A DNA stretch of 64,000 bases from Nitzschia sp. DOCU1 (taxonomy: Eukaryota; Bacillariophyta; Bacillariophyceae; Bacillariales; Bacillariaceae), in the NCBI GenBank assembly GCA_951394045.1, contig OX595987.1, positions 4,092,001 to 4,156,000 of the forward strand. The letters are read 5' to 3'. Below the pieces are notes generated by a model. The model was not told where the DNA came from and ran no database searches. It saw only the letters and a program-made list of their open reading frames with translations. Shown piece by piece: positions 11,097 through 20,880 of this stretch; the stretch's first letter is position 1; the number at the start of each line of letters is the position of its first letter. The position numbers were made by a program, and so were the translations under genes.

Positions 11097-12428
11097 CGGT
11101 GGGTTGGTTGTTGCATTTTAGAACTGCTGTGCACTCTCTCGAGGACGAACCGCATGGCCACTACTAGCCATCTACACCCGCCGACTTCGTGCACGGCAAA
11201 CAAGGCGTAGATCTCAGACTTTTCTCTCTGAGTCGAGTCTGGATATTGATCCCGATGAATAGCAGGGTGGGGGAGGCTTTTGATCTTCGTCCCGTCTTGC
11301 TTCGTAGTAACTTTGGCCTCGACATGGCGCATTGCCTGGTTGATGGCCTTTCGCTCGCACTGGTTTTGTCGCTGCCGCTGCTGGCAATAAAAAATCCTCA
11401 TCCCAACAGCACACTCCTGATGTTTACGTTTTCAATCACTCCACACAAGGTCCTGCGCCAAGATCTTTTGACGGTAGACGTCTTGACACTCTCGAGCTGA
11501 CATGACTTCTTTCATTCGCCAGCATGTTGTTCATTGCTTCAATACTAGCAACGTGGCAGTGTAGTCTGGTGGTCTTGTTGCCATTCTGCAAGTGGTGGTA
11601 GTGGTAGACCTCATGTTGACCTCTCGCACATCCCAGACAGTGAGAAGGAATGATGATGATTATCCAACAAACCGGCAGTCGTCGCCCCCTTTACCATCAA
11701 TCGGAATGCTATTCTAGACTGCTGTCTTCGACCAAAGCGCCGTCAACGCAAATTAGGAGGCCTCTCCTATCCAAGCAAACAACACGCACGTCGTAGAAAA
11801 ATCGGCAATCTAGGATGCCGCTATTCCCACTCCTACCCATCATTGGCCACGTTGTCGTTCGTTGTGGTGCTTTGCCAAATTTTGTGATGTATCGGCTCTT
11901 TTGAGAATCGGCATCCAATGATGCACATTTCTCGGCACGAACTTTTCCACGACTGACATCATCGTAGGCGTCCGTCTGTCTATCATCAATGACTATGGAC
12001 ATCACCCATCACATACACCTTCGCTCTGCGAAATTTTGAAAATTTGCGAGTCGGTGATCCAATCGAATGCCGAGTCCGCCGGTCACGCCAGCCGAGCATC
12101 GTAGACTCGGTACTCTCCAATAGACAACGCCTTTTTGCTTCGCCGAATGCACACACGAGGATCGAGCCAACGCCATCTGTATCCAATGTGTGAGCCGGCC
12201 TCGCTTTATTTAAATGCCCTATTTATGTGTAACATGGCTAGTAAAGTCTCCATTCAGCGACTGAGGTCTCCTATGTAAAATATACAAAATTGAATACGCG
12301 ATAGTAATTCAAGCGGTTTGAACGGATCCTCGCTTCTCCAATGCAACGCAGAAAACTCAATCGCGACAAGGGCAATCGCTGTTGAGTCCACTTTTTTGGA
12401 TTTCGTCTATTCAATACATCTCATCACG

Positions 12429-13475
12429 ATGAAGTTTTCTACTGCCTTTTTGCTCCTCGCACCCACTCTTGCCGCTGCCAGCAAGTCTATTTCTGCCAAG
12501 AATGCTGGCAAGGTGATGCGACATGCTCGTCGTGTGGAAGATGCTAACGCTCAGGGTGACGATCAAGTGTCTTACGATTTCTTGGCCAAGTACAGCTTGA
12601 AGTTGATTGGATGCCAGTCTGGTGAACAAGTTGTGAATGCTGAGAATGGCGAAGTCGATTACGGTGCCGTCATCTTCCGTCTGTGCCCTTCCGAGTCGGG
12701 TTGCAACTCTGACGCCATTCAAGGATGCGACAAGGGCTACGGAGACTTTGTCGTCAGCCTCCAGACTTATGTCCAAGCCTACTTTGAAGATCAACGAGAC
12801 AACATGCAGTGGGATGACAACTTCCAAGTCGATAAGTATGCCGAGTGCGCCGAGTACAAGGTCGAGCAGCAAAACGACGATCAGCAAGAGCAGGGACAAT
12901 ACTGGGTCGGCCCCACCTGTACCGAAGACGAGCTGGACATTCGTCTTGCCGTCTTTGACGACGAGACCTGTACCTCCATCTCCAAGACCTCCTTCGAGAC
13001 CATCTCCAACGGATGGACTCTTCCCTACTCCACCGGTGGTATCGTGTCCACCAACTGCCAAGACTGCTTGGCGTACAACGAAAACCAGGCTGCCTATGAG
13101 ATGCGCGATATGTGCTTGAACTTGTACATGGGCGCTGCCTCGGCTTGCGAAGCCTCCATGGAAGACTTCTCCAGCATGGGACAGAACACCAACGGATGCG
13201 ACTACATCTCCGAGATTACCCCCAAGGCCGTCAAGAAGGCCTCCAAGAAGGGCGGAAAGGTCTTTGGATGGATTGTCTTTTGCTTGTTGGTGGCTGGATT
13301 CGGAACGTACATTGCCTGGTGGCGCAAGAGTAAGTCACTGCGGAGAGCTCGAATGTATGAACACGCGTTTGCGATGCAGGATATGGAAGCTCGGCGCATG
13401 GCGATTCAAGCCCAGCGTCGGTCTCAACATGAACCACCGCGCAAGTGGTGGCAATTCTACAAGCGACGACGATAG
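12429..13475 (+). CDS. Secreted/type I membrane Cys-rich protein, paralogue 1
   Basis: 348-aa frame starting MKFSTAFLLLAPTLAAASKS, a clear signal peptide. The lumenal or extracellular part has paired Cys (about 15) and the motifs YSLKLIGCQ, RLCPSESGC, DFVVSLQTYV, WVGPTCTED and ISNGWTLPYSTGGIVS, all matched by the paralogue at 14933-16188. A single transmembrane helix lies at about 280-300 (GWIVFCLLVAGFGTYIAWW), then a basic tail (PPRKWWQFYKRRR). At 13330 a GTAAGTC donor sits at the same place and phase as the intron of the paralogue (TGG TGG, two codons, one base, GTAAGT). Splicing to 13388-13389 (AG) would remove 60 bp in frame; splicing to 13378-13379 would remove 50 bp and give a different 18-residue tail. 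The unspliced frame is open. Function unknown; this family is not one I can name. Confidence 0.85.
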   Translation: MKFSTAFLLLAPTLAAASKSISAKNAGKVMRHARRVEDANAQGDDQVSYDFLAKYSLKLIGCQSGEQVVNAENGEVDYGAVIFRLCPSESGCNSDAIQGCDKGYGDFVVSLQTYVQAYFEDQRDNMQWDDNFQVDKYAECAEYKVEQQNDDQQEQGQYWVGPTCTEDELDIRLAVFDDETCTSISKTSFETISNGWTLPYSTGGIVSTNCQDCLAYNENQAAYEMRDMCLNLYMGAASACEASMEDFSSMGQNTNGCDYISEITPKAVKKASKKGGKVFGWIVFCLLVAGFGTYIAWWRKSKSLRRARMYEHAFAMQDMEARRMAIQAQRRSQHEPPRKWWQFYKRRR

Positions 13476-14932
13476 TGTTGTTGATATGGGTCTCTCACAT
13501 CTTTTCTATTTTACTGTCTTTAACTAACAGAGAAGCAATCTGCTGCCCACGATGGACTTGTTGCCTAAGCACTTGAATCGGAAGTTGGTGTTTTTGTGGA
13601 CCAACCATCTATGTACTACACACTACTAAATCATCTAACATTAGCCGTTGCACACTGTTGAATGATTACTTGCACTCTTTGCTTCTATTACTCGTTAAGA
13701 CTATTTAGCAGCACTCTCAACATATACTCAAGCCGCTCTAGTAGTCCATGCTAATAGATTGAGTTGCCCACAACTACAGTTCACCTTGCCGATCAAAGGG
13801 GGGTCGCTCGCTGGTGGACAAAGGGATACTCGCCAATTACTATCGAACAAGGCCATGAGCTACTACACTAGCTGTGATGGAAACAATTGTTATTACCGGC
13901 GTAGAATAGTACCCGCCGCACTACTAGCTAAAGCTACCTCCTGGACAAGCAAGAAAGAAAATCCCTTTGTTGTTCGCCGGACCGCTACTAGGAGGCAGCA
14001 GCACTGCTGCTCCTACGACAGATATCAATAGCTAGACCTAGCTAGCAGCTAGTTAGCTACCTACCTAGCCAGACCTTGGACAACGAACTTTGATAGTTGG
14101 GTTTGGAAAAGGCAACAGGCGCCGCCTTTTTATTGTCGATAGAAAATTTGGCACGAGTGCTCATCATCATTGGCCATCGCACTCTAGCGAAAAATTCGGC
14201 TCCTCCGACGGCGCGCGCCGGTCGACGTTTCCAAATTTTTAGACCGTTTGGGCACGATGATGGCCATCCAAATCGCAACTGATCGAACGGCCCGCCCACT
14301 CACAAAAGCCACGTGGCAACCAACGATTCGCCAACTCTTTTGCGGAAAGAGCCTTATCGGCGCTGCTGTAGTCGCTCTAGCTAGCTAGTAGTAGAAGAGA
14401 TTGAGTGACCACTAAAAGGCAAGCAGCTACAATAGCAACCATGATGTTCATGCATCTAACAATCGACAAGCTAGCTGCAGCGTTCGAATTACGCAGTACT
14501 TGTAGCGGTAGTAGCTGCTGCAACAAGTGGACGAGTAACAACCTATCGGGCGTGTGACAACTAAGAAGGCAAGCAGCTACAATAACAACCATGGTGTTCA
14601 TGCATCTAGCAATCGACCAGCTATAGTTGCAGCGTTCGAAAAACGCAGTACTTGAACTGGTAGTAGCTGCGATTAGTAGACGAGTAACCTGCGGCAGGTT
14701 TGTCGCGGAACTGTAGCTACTATCGGTCAGTCGTAGCGCCACTACTAGAGGTGCCAAAAATATCCGTCTCTTTCTATGGAAGCAGAATATCTTATAGTTG
14801 ACTTACTGTGCAGTTAGTTGTACTAAAGTAGTCGTGGTAGTGAAGTACTTCATGTAATCGGCCACGAACGGCCCACGAATGATGATAATGATGGTGGATG
14901 CATTACAACAAAAACAAGTAATCTCTTTCCTC
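13476..14932. other. Intergenic between the convergent membrane-protein paralogues
   Basis: About 1.46 kb between two 3' ends. Low-complexity CTAGCTAG runs at 14030-14065 and 14375-14390, plus a 160-bp-period direct repeat listed separately. No gene supported. Confidence 0.45.
14418..14693. repeat. Direct repeat, period 160 bp, two units
   Basis: Unit 1 begins at 14418 and unit 2 at 14578, both with GGCAAGCAGCTACAATA, then TGTTCATGCATCTA, GCAGCGTTCGAA and ACGCAGTACTTG, ending near GACGAGTAAC. Similarity is high but not perfect. Sits in non-coding DNA. Confidence 0.85.
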
Positions 14933-16188
14933 CTATGCAAAGATACCACTCAAGATTCCTCCAAGGGTGTCACTCTTTTGACTGCTGTCATGTGAGACAT
15001 CATCATGGTCGTGTGCTTGGTAGTCGATATGATCCAGGGCATCCGGATCTTCTTCTTCGTCGTCAATCTTTTCTAAAGTTGCTTTCTCTGTAGTATCAAA
15101 TGGGGGAAAGAATTGAACATTTTGAGAACGAGGTGTGGCATCAAGGAATAAATAAATTGCAGTTGTAGTTAAATTTCTCATGTCATTCGACTCGATGTGT
15201 ACTTACGTTCCTTCCACCAGTTGGTGTACCATACGGCTCCTGCAACACTTCCCGCCACCAAAAGGAGCAGGGCAAAGATACTGGCCCATTCCGTGAACGG
15301 TTCAGGCGACTTGTCCATCCATCCGATGCGTTTGCATCCAGTTCGGTCCTTGCCAAAACGATAGACTTCTGTAATTGAGTCGTAGTAGTAGTGTGAAATG
15401 GCCCACTCTTCGCACTTGAGTGCCGCGTCTTCGTAGAGCTCGGCGCACATTTCCTTTAGTTGCAAACCGTTTCCGTCACCATAGTTTTCACCACAGCTCA
15501 TACATGATTTACTGACAAGTCCCCCCGAGTTGGAGCTGTAAGGAAGAGATTGGCCGTTGGAAATGTCTTCAAACTTCTTGTCTGCCTTTGTTTGACAGTA
15601 GGCATCCTTGAAGACTTCCAACTTGACATTCTTTCCGTCCCTTGTACATGCTGGTCCAATATAGTACGAGTACTTGTTGTTGCCATCTGCTGGCACGTAC
15701 TGCGAACATTGTGCATAGTTCGCCAGATTGTCATCCCATCGATTGTTGTCGGCCTGATCTTGCATGTAGGCGGCAACAAAGTCTGTCAAAGGCACGGCAA
15801 AGTCCGCATGCCCCTTCTTGCACCCACCTTGAGTGTTGTCACTGCAAGAGCTGCGGGGGCAAGCACGGACAATCGCCACACCATATTGCTTGTTTCCATC
15901 CCCATCATAACTCAACGCCTCTTCCCCCTGACATTTCAAGAGTTTAAGAGAATAGTTCATGAGTTCGTCTTCGACTTCGGTGAGGCCTTCTGCGTTGTAG
16001 CCACCGCCATTGTCATCGTCGGCCAGCCGACGAGCTCCTTGCAACAATTTACGAACTTGTTGAGGGCCTGAAATCGACTGTTCTACTTCTTCTTCTGCGT
16101 ATTGTTCTTCATTTGCTGCAGAAGCAACCGCAACGGTGGCAACAGCAGCCACCAGAAGCAAGGAACTCATGGTAGACGAAAGTTTCAT
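14933..16188 (-). CDS. Secreted/type I membrane Cys-rich protein, paralogue 2
   Basis: Two exons: 16188-15207 and 15087-14933, with a 120-bp phase-1 intron (GTAAGTAC..ATACTACAG); product 378 aa. Exon 1 read through would stop eight codons past the donor, while splicing gives an acidic tail (KATLEKIDDEEEDPDALDHI and on to LGGILSGIFA). The N-terminus MKLSSTMSSLLLVAAVATVA is a signal peptide. The ectodomain shares with paralogue 1 the motifs YSLKLLKCQ, ACPRSSC, YIGPACT, and ISNGQSLPYSSNSGGLVSKS. A transmembrane helix lies near 303-322, just before WWKE. Paralogue 1 has a basic tail while this one is acidic, so their cytosolic ends differ in charge. The genes face each other, consistent with an inverted duplication. 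Function unknown. Confidence 0.85.
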
Positions 16189-17291
16189 CTTGATGATCGA
16201 TATCGTCGCCGTATTATTTCGTCTCCACGAGAAAATAAAAAATTATAACGCCGACAATACTTCTGCCAATGTGGATACACTGGATTCTCACCGCTAAGCT
16301 CGCCCCACACCAGATCAAAAAACAGGAGAGAGGAGCACGGCGCAAACCCAAAAAACTTCAACGCCCCAACAATATATTGCTGCCGCGGCTGCTTTTACTA
16401 CTAGCTAATGCAACAAACAAAAGACACCACAATCAATGGAGCGAGCACCTGCTAACATCTAACTGTAGACACAATGCGGCAAGGTGCACAGCAATTTTTG
16501 ATATACACGTGCACAGAACGAGCCGCGCACCCAATCACTATCACCACTTTGGCGGTGACCACCGCAAGCCCGGCCGTTTGTTAGGGAAAATGTGAGCAGG
16601 GTGCGTATCCAAATTTTTAGAGGGCTGTGCTCTGTATTGCCAATGATGAAGAGGGTGCTCGCTTCATCCAGATGTGCTCGAATTGCCGATTGGATACTTA
16701 GAAGATGGGATGGTTAAATAAAGCAAATCGGTATTCGCAACGGTCGATGCACTTAGGATGACACCGAATGTTGTATCTTCAAAATAAAGAAAACATAAAC
16801 AATTTAGCGCCAATTCGGGTAGGTGCACTTTGACCGGCCGGGGACAACAGATGGATTGGATGCATCGACGACGATGACCGCGCGCAATCATTCTTCTGGT
16901 GGTGCGAACACGAGATGGTGGCGGTTGCTTCTTCTTCGGCGTTCTAGCGGTAGGAAAATTACGCGGGGGCAGCACTTATGGCCCGCGGTGTCTCCTTTCT
17001 TCCGATGAGAATCTTCTTTGCTTCCGTTCGCCAAGGTCTACGTGAGAATCGCAACAAGAGTACATAGCGCCAAAGATGATGCCGGTGGGGGCTGGTCGTG
17101 GTCTTCTTTGGGAACAACGCAACAGCTGAAGAAACGCCATAGTCGCCAGTAGTTACATTGGATTGCAAACGAAATTGCGCTTTATGATGAAATAGTAGCG
17201 ACATGAGCAAATAGCTACCGATGCCGAAGTCTTCATCGTCATTTCATTACCATGTTGCGGAGATCCTTCCAAACTTGTTGCTAGCTACCTA
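16189..17291. other. Intergenic between paralogue 2 and the recombinase elements
   Basis: 1.1 kb, no gene supported. It should hold the promoter of the minus-strand gene at its left edge. Its last bases (GCTAGCTACCTA) are the left host flank of the mobile element. Confidence 0.4.
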
Positions 17292-17319
17292 CCTTAAAGT
17301 GAGTCGGAATTTTATACAC
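17292..17319. other. Left attachment end (host/element boundary)
   Basis: Host GCTAGCTACCTA meets CCTTAAAGTGA followed by arm GTCGGAATTTTATACAC at 17303-17319. Corresponds to the right half of the junction site at 20683-20730. Confidence 0.7.
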
Positions 17320-17339
17320 ATGGTGCATATTGTGTATAA
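17312..17339. repeat. Inverted repeat inside left end of element copy 1
   Basis: TTATACACA (17312-17320) and TGTGTATAA (17331-17339) are perfect inverted 9-mers with a 10-bp spacer. The same motif recurs in copy 2 at 20723-20731 and 20742-20750. Tyrosine recombinases bind paired inverted arms of about this spacing, so this is a likely recombinase or accessory binding site. Confidence 0.75.
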
Positions 17340-17469
17340 TCAGACTCGACATACAAGACTAACCGGATGACCACTTGGACTAGTTCACGCGCACGGTGCG
17401 GTGGACTTCAAAGTTTAAACGACGTCGACGAGAAGACAAAACGACGCAACAGCTAACACTAGTAAGTTA

Positions 17470-20442
17470 CTACTTTGGATTTGGCTCCTTTGCTGTTTGA
17501 CATTCTTTACTGCAATACATGTCAAGTTCATTGACTGTAGAAGTCAGACCATTTGCCTGGGCGCACATATTGTGGATACCAGCAACACTGCAACCATGGC
17601 AACAATGGTCAGGGGCCAAATTATTCCACTGACAGCCTACAATGGAGCATCGTCCAGGGCTTTTTGACACCGGTACTTTTCTCTGCACCTCTGAGGTTCT
17701 AGTTTGTGGGACATGTTGTGTAAGGTGCTGCTGCGAATATGCACGTAGCTCAAATGTTGAAACATTGCCACGATTGACCTCCACACCAGTAGCTCCAGTC
17801 GGTCCAACATAGAGCCTGGATCCATCAAATCCAGCAGCATCTCCTACTCTAAGTTGTTCTGCCCCAGCAGCTATCATTTCATGGCGCATTTCCTGGTTGG
17901 CTTGCTCTCTGATCTCGCCGTCACGATCTGCAATTCGTTGGCATTGTTCTTCGTCAAGATCTTCCATGCCACCAAAAGAATCCGGAAAGGCATTGTTTGT
18001 GGTGGACGAGGGGGTGGATGAATGGTTGCGGCGCCTTCGCCTTTGAAGCTGATTGGTCGGTTGTAGATTTCTTCTTTTCTGTCGCTGTGGATACAAAGGG
18101 GTTGTGGTGCTGTGTCTTTTCTTTCGGCTGCCGCCACCACCACTTCGCGGCCGGTTCCTGAAGGAGGTTGCCTCAGTGCCCAGCTTGGCTTTGTCCTCTT
18201 CCGTTCCTGACTTTTTAATAGACGATGGTTGTATCTTGTTAGACCAGCTAGACACATTCCATTTTACACACCCACCAGTCTTGAAACAATAGGCTACCCG
18301 GTTCTTCAAAATATTAAGGCATTCGGTGTAGTAGGCCTCAACAGCATCATCACTCATTGTCCGTGTGTCGGTTGGTAGCTGTGTGGTTGCGTGTTTTTCC
18401 AAATATGTAAAAATAGGCACCCAGTTGATTCGATAGCGATTCTGAAGTTCTTTGGTTGGCAGAGCACTCAACAAACGAAATGGACGAACGCATTGGCTTC
18501 CATTTGCATTCACAGTCTGACCCTTGAGCCACAACTGCAGGCCTTGTCGCAGGGTTGCCGAAGGGAATTGGAATCCTTGTGGAACAGGATGGAATTTCCC
18601 GCCATATTGGAAAATATTTGCCACCTGAAAAGTAGGAGTGTGGCTAGTGTATCCTTCGTCATCTTTGTCGTTTTGGTCAGCACCAGCATGTCGTAGTCGC
18701 CTGATTGAAGCCTTGATGCTTTCAAATTCTTTTTTTGTAGCTTCCATCTGATCGTTCTTATGCCTCTCTAGAATTTGTGTGAGGCGATGGCTTGTAATGT
18801 GACCTGCCTCTAAGGCGTTGTCTTCGAGAGTCTTGACCATGGATGCTACCAAGGTTTCATTTTGGCGGTCCATATTTGTCATCAATGTTCCCGTTTGCTC
18901 GACCAGCTTTTCAAGCTGACGTGCGTGCATGACATGCGGAGGAATGCCCGTAGGAGCTTCAATAACCCCTGCAGTTCGTTCAAGGGTCACAAGACTCTTG
19001 AGTTCCTTGAGGAGAGCTCGGTCATGCAGGATGGCGACTTTTGTAAAGTCGTGGCCAGAATGGCTCGCCATCGTTGCAATCAGAGCATCAGAATGGAAGA
19101 CAACGCACGCAAAGACCCGCAAAAGGAGTGCGGTATACGCTGGCGCATTTGTAATGAAATTTTTATAGGTGGAGTTCATGCCACGTTGCACAAACTCGTT
19201 TGACATAGGGTCAGAAATATTCCAATGTGGCGGCAAAACATCAAAGTTAGGCGACATTGGATCCAAGCCAGCTAATACTCTGCCAAGGTACTGATCGCCG
19301 ACACTGCCGAAGTGCCAGTAGACATCCAGCACCGAGCCAATGCTCCATTCACCCCGGCGAGCAATGGAAGGAATTGATGGTGGCATAGTAGTTCCAGATA
19401 CTGCATGGGTTGCAGATCCTTTGCGAGTGCCGTATGGGTTGAATTTTCGAATATTGATATGATTGCCAACTGTCTCAAGATGAGGTTGGATCATCCCTAC
19501 AAGCTGTTCAGCGTACTTCTTTGAAGCATTTCCTTCTAGGAGGCCGTTGTGTAGAAAGAAGCAATCGCCAGTCTGCCCTTCGCCTTCACGCAAGGCTAAC
19601 CAAACTCCCATCCCCGTCCAGAAGCATTCCTGCCACTGGAAGGGATTGGCAAAGATATTCTTTTCCGACAGTTTTTCACCCGCCTTGTCTGCTTTAGAAT
19701 CGTCATATTTAACTACTAGGGAGTCAACGCCCAATTTCACGTTGTGAAAACCAAGTGGATCAATAGAAGCGCACCGAGCCATACAGTTCCATTGTGCAAG
19801 CGTCCAGAACCACACAAATATATTGTTGGAATCAATAGCATACTTCAGGAGCAGCCTGTATAATGATATTGAAATAGGATCAGCGTCGGTCTGATCCACA
19901 TTCCCTTTCTTCTTTTCTTTATTGAACTCCTTTTTGTACCCTCCGAGGAATTGATCAAACATCTCGAAGAACTTCACTGGTAGTAGCACTCCCGCCATCT
20001 TGGATCCCCACATTATGGCATCCTTGTACTTCCTTAAATATTGGAGGCTTTTTAGCTTGCTGCCGTCATCTTTGTGCTTATTGCATACAAGAAAATGTAG
20101 AACAAAGCTCTCATTGAGCCCTTCGTAGACAATGTCCTCTGTCTTGCCAAAGTGATACTTTGTAGCATCTGCAAGATCTGCTTCTGATACTTTGCAAACG
20201 CCTACAGCGTAGTATGTAGGGTCATTTTCCTTCCAGAAAGTGATGATTCTTTTGATTCGGTTGCGGTAATCCTGCCGAGTTTTGTCATTGTGGGCGAATG
20301 ATGCCGTTTCATTGTATCTCTCCGCTAGATCTGCTGGTAGTGCAAGATCATTGCCAACCGTTGGTGCCGTGTCATTGGTCTCACGTTGTTGAGAATGAAT
20401 GCGGCCACCTCGGTGTCCTCGTTGCCCACTGCTGGCCGACAT
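17470..20442 (-). CDS. Tyrosine recombinase of Crypton-like element, copy 1
   Basis: 990 aa, single exon. A helical core-binding region (about 40-180) precedes a catalytic domain: Arg223 (WNCMARCASIDPL) as Arg I, a Lys in the beta hairpin (VVKYDDSKADK), and NPYGTRKGSATH at 335-346, where Arg340 aligns with Arg II of the HxxR box and Tyr337 replaces the His. The nucleophile is probably Tyr375 (LDVYWHF), with Tyr385 (GDQYLGR) as alternative. Residues 460-600 are helical and coiled-coil-like, then a basic Arg/Ser-rich stretch, and finally a Cys/His-rich C-terminus (CSIVGCQWNN, CCHGC, CSKEC) that looks like a zinc-binding module. It should catalyse excision and integration of the element. Much longer than bacterial recombinases (about 300 aa). 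Intact and identical to copy 2, so probably recently active. Confidence 0.88.
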   Translation of the reverse strand: MSASSGQRGHRGGRIHSQQRETNDTAPTVGNDLALPADLAERYNETASFAHNDKTRQDYRNRIKRIITFWKENDPTYYAVGVCKVSEADLADATKYHFGKTEDIVYEGLNESFVLHFLVCNKHKDDGSKLKSLQYLRKYKDAIMWGSKMAGVLLPVKFFEMFDQFLGGYKKEFNKEKKKGNVDQTDADPISISLYRLLLKYAIDSNNIFVWFWTLAQWNCMARCASIDPLGFHNVKLGVDSLVVKYDDSKADKAGEKLSEKNIFANPFQWQECFWTGMGVWLALREGEGQTGDCFFLHNGLLEGNASKKYAEQLVGMIQPHLETVGNHINIRKFNPYGTRKGSATHAVSGTTMPPSIPSIARRGEWSIGSVLDVYWHFGSVGDQYLGRVLAGLDPMSPNFDVLPPHWNISDPMSNEFVQRGMNSTYKNFITNAPAYTALLLRVFACVVFHSDALIATMASHSGHDFTKVAILHDRALLKELKSLVTLERTAGVIEAPTGIPPHVMHARQLEKLVEQTGTLMTNMDRQNETLVASMVKTLEDNALEAGHITSHRLTQILERHKNDQMEATKKEFESIKASIRRLRHAGADQNDKDDEGYTSHTPTFQVANIFQYGGKFHPVPQGFQFPSATLRQGLQLWLKGQTVNANGSQCVRPFRLLSALPTKELQNRYRINWVPIFTYLEKHATTQLPTDTRTMSDDAVEAYYTECLNILKNRVAYCFKTGGCVKWNVSSWSNKIQPSSIKKSGTEEDKAKLGTEATSFRNRPRSGGGGSRKKRHSTTTPLYPQRQKRRNLQPTNQLQRRRRRNHSSTPSSTTNNAFPDSFGGMEDLDEEQCQRIADRDGEIREQANQEMRHEMIAAGAEQLRVGDAAGFDGSRLYVGPTGATGVEVNRGNVSTFELRAYSQQHLTQHVPQTRTSEVQRKVPVSKSPGRCSIVGCQWNNLAPDHCCHGCSVAGIHNMCAQANGLTSTVNELDMYCSKECQTAKEPNPK

Positions 20443-20527
20443 GGTGCTGGTGGTGGTGCGTGTTGTTCCTTGAATGTGGCCAATGAGGAGGAATGAAGCT
20501 GCTACTCGTGCTGTGACGTGTTGGCCA

Positions 20528-20567
20528 GAAAATTATACATCGTGGAACCAAGAGTTGTATAATTTTC
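20528..20567. repeat. Inverted repeat upstream of recombinase gene, copy 1
   Basis: GAAAATTATAC (20528-20538) and GTATAATTTTC (20557-20567) are perfect 11-bp inverted arms with an 18-bp spacer, 86 bp upstream of the recombinase start. Possible operator for self-regulation or a second binding site; the GTATA core resembles the element ends. Confidence 0.75.
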
Positions 20568-20682
20568 CGAACGTACCAACGGAAGCGGCATCCCACCGTC
20601 CAAAAAAGGAGGCAAACTACTGCCGGGTAGTGCGGAAAAATAAACATTTTCTGTATAATGGACTTGTATGACTAATGAAGTC

Positions 20683-20730
20683 GTGTATACGATTCCGACA
20701 GTCCTTAAAGTGAGTCGGAATTTTATACAC
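20683..20730. other. Recombination-site-like junction between tandem elements
   Basis: Left arm GTGTATACGATTCCGAC (20683-20699) and right arm GTCGGAATTTTATACAC (20714-20730) are inverted with 15 of 17 positions matching, around a 14-bp core AGTCCTTAAAGTGA (20700-20713). This is the joined-ends site that a circular form would carry. The CCT inside the core is the sequence shared with both outer boundaries, so strand exchange probably occurs there. Confidence 0.8.
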
Positions 20731-20750
20731 ATGGTGCATATTGTGTATAA
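20723..20750. repeat. Inverted repeat inside left end of element copy 2
   Basis: Exact counterpart of 17312-17339, offset 3,411 bp. In this copy the left 9-mer also overlaps the right arm of the junction site at 20683-20730. Confidence 0.75.
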
Positions 20751-20880
20751 TCAGACTCGACATACAAGACTAACCGGATGACCACTTGGACTAGTTCACG
20801 CGCACGGTGCGGTGGACTTCAAAGTTTAAACGACGTCGACGAGAAGACAAAACGACGCAACAGCTAACACTAGTAAGTTA

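Larger units (their letters stand above)
9326..12428. other. 3.1-kb gene-poor region
   Basis: No convincing gene. On the minus strand 9762-9774 reads as a good TATA box (TTATATAAAAGG), about 440 bp upstream of copy D, and the surrounding minus frame 9686-9988 is open for 100 codons without an early ATG; this could be leader or an unrecognised exon. From 10020 to 10560 the DNA is rich in CTACTA/TAGTAG and CAG motifs. Short repeats are listed separately. Confidence 0.4.
17292..20702 (-). mobile_element. Crypton-like element, copy 1 of a tandem pair
   Basis: A 3,411-bp unit starting CCTTAAAGTGAGTCGG and running into the next copy at CCT (20703). It carries one gene, the tyrosine recombinase at 17470-20442, with 178 bp on one side and 260 bp on the other. 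There are no long terminal repeats and no DDE transposase. The outer ends carry 17-bp arms (GTCGGAAT..TATACAC) in inverted orientation that match at 15 of 17 positions, and CCT occurs at each boundary. These traits fit tyrosine-recombinase elements such as Cryptons, which excise as circles and integrate at a few matching bases. Head-to-tail tandem copies are the expected result of repeated integration at the same site. Confidence 0.85.

Noticed and set aside
12411..13061. 216-codon open frame on the minus strand
   Set aside because: It lies opposite the Cys-rich membrane protein gene, which has a signal peptide and a paralogue. The antisense frame has repetitive Val/Leu/Gly composition caused by the codon usage of the real gene.
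15550..16071. 173-codon open frame on the plus strand
   Set aside because: Antisense shadow of exon 1 of paralogue 2 (14933-16188); no family resemblance.
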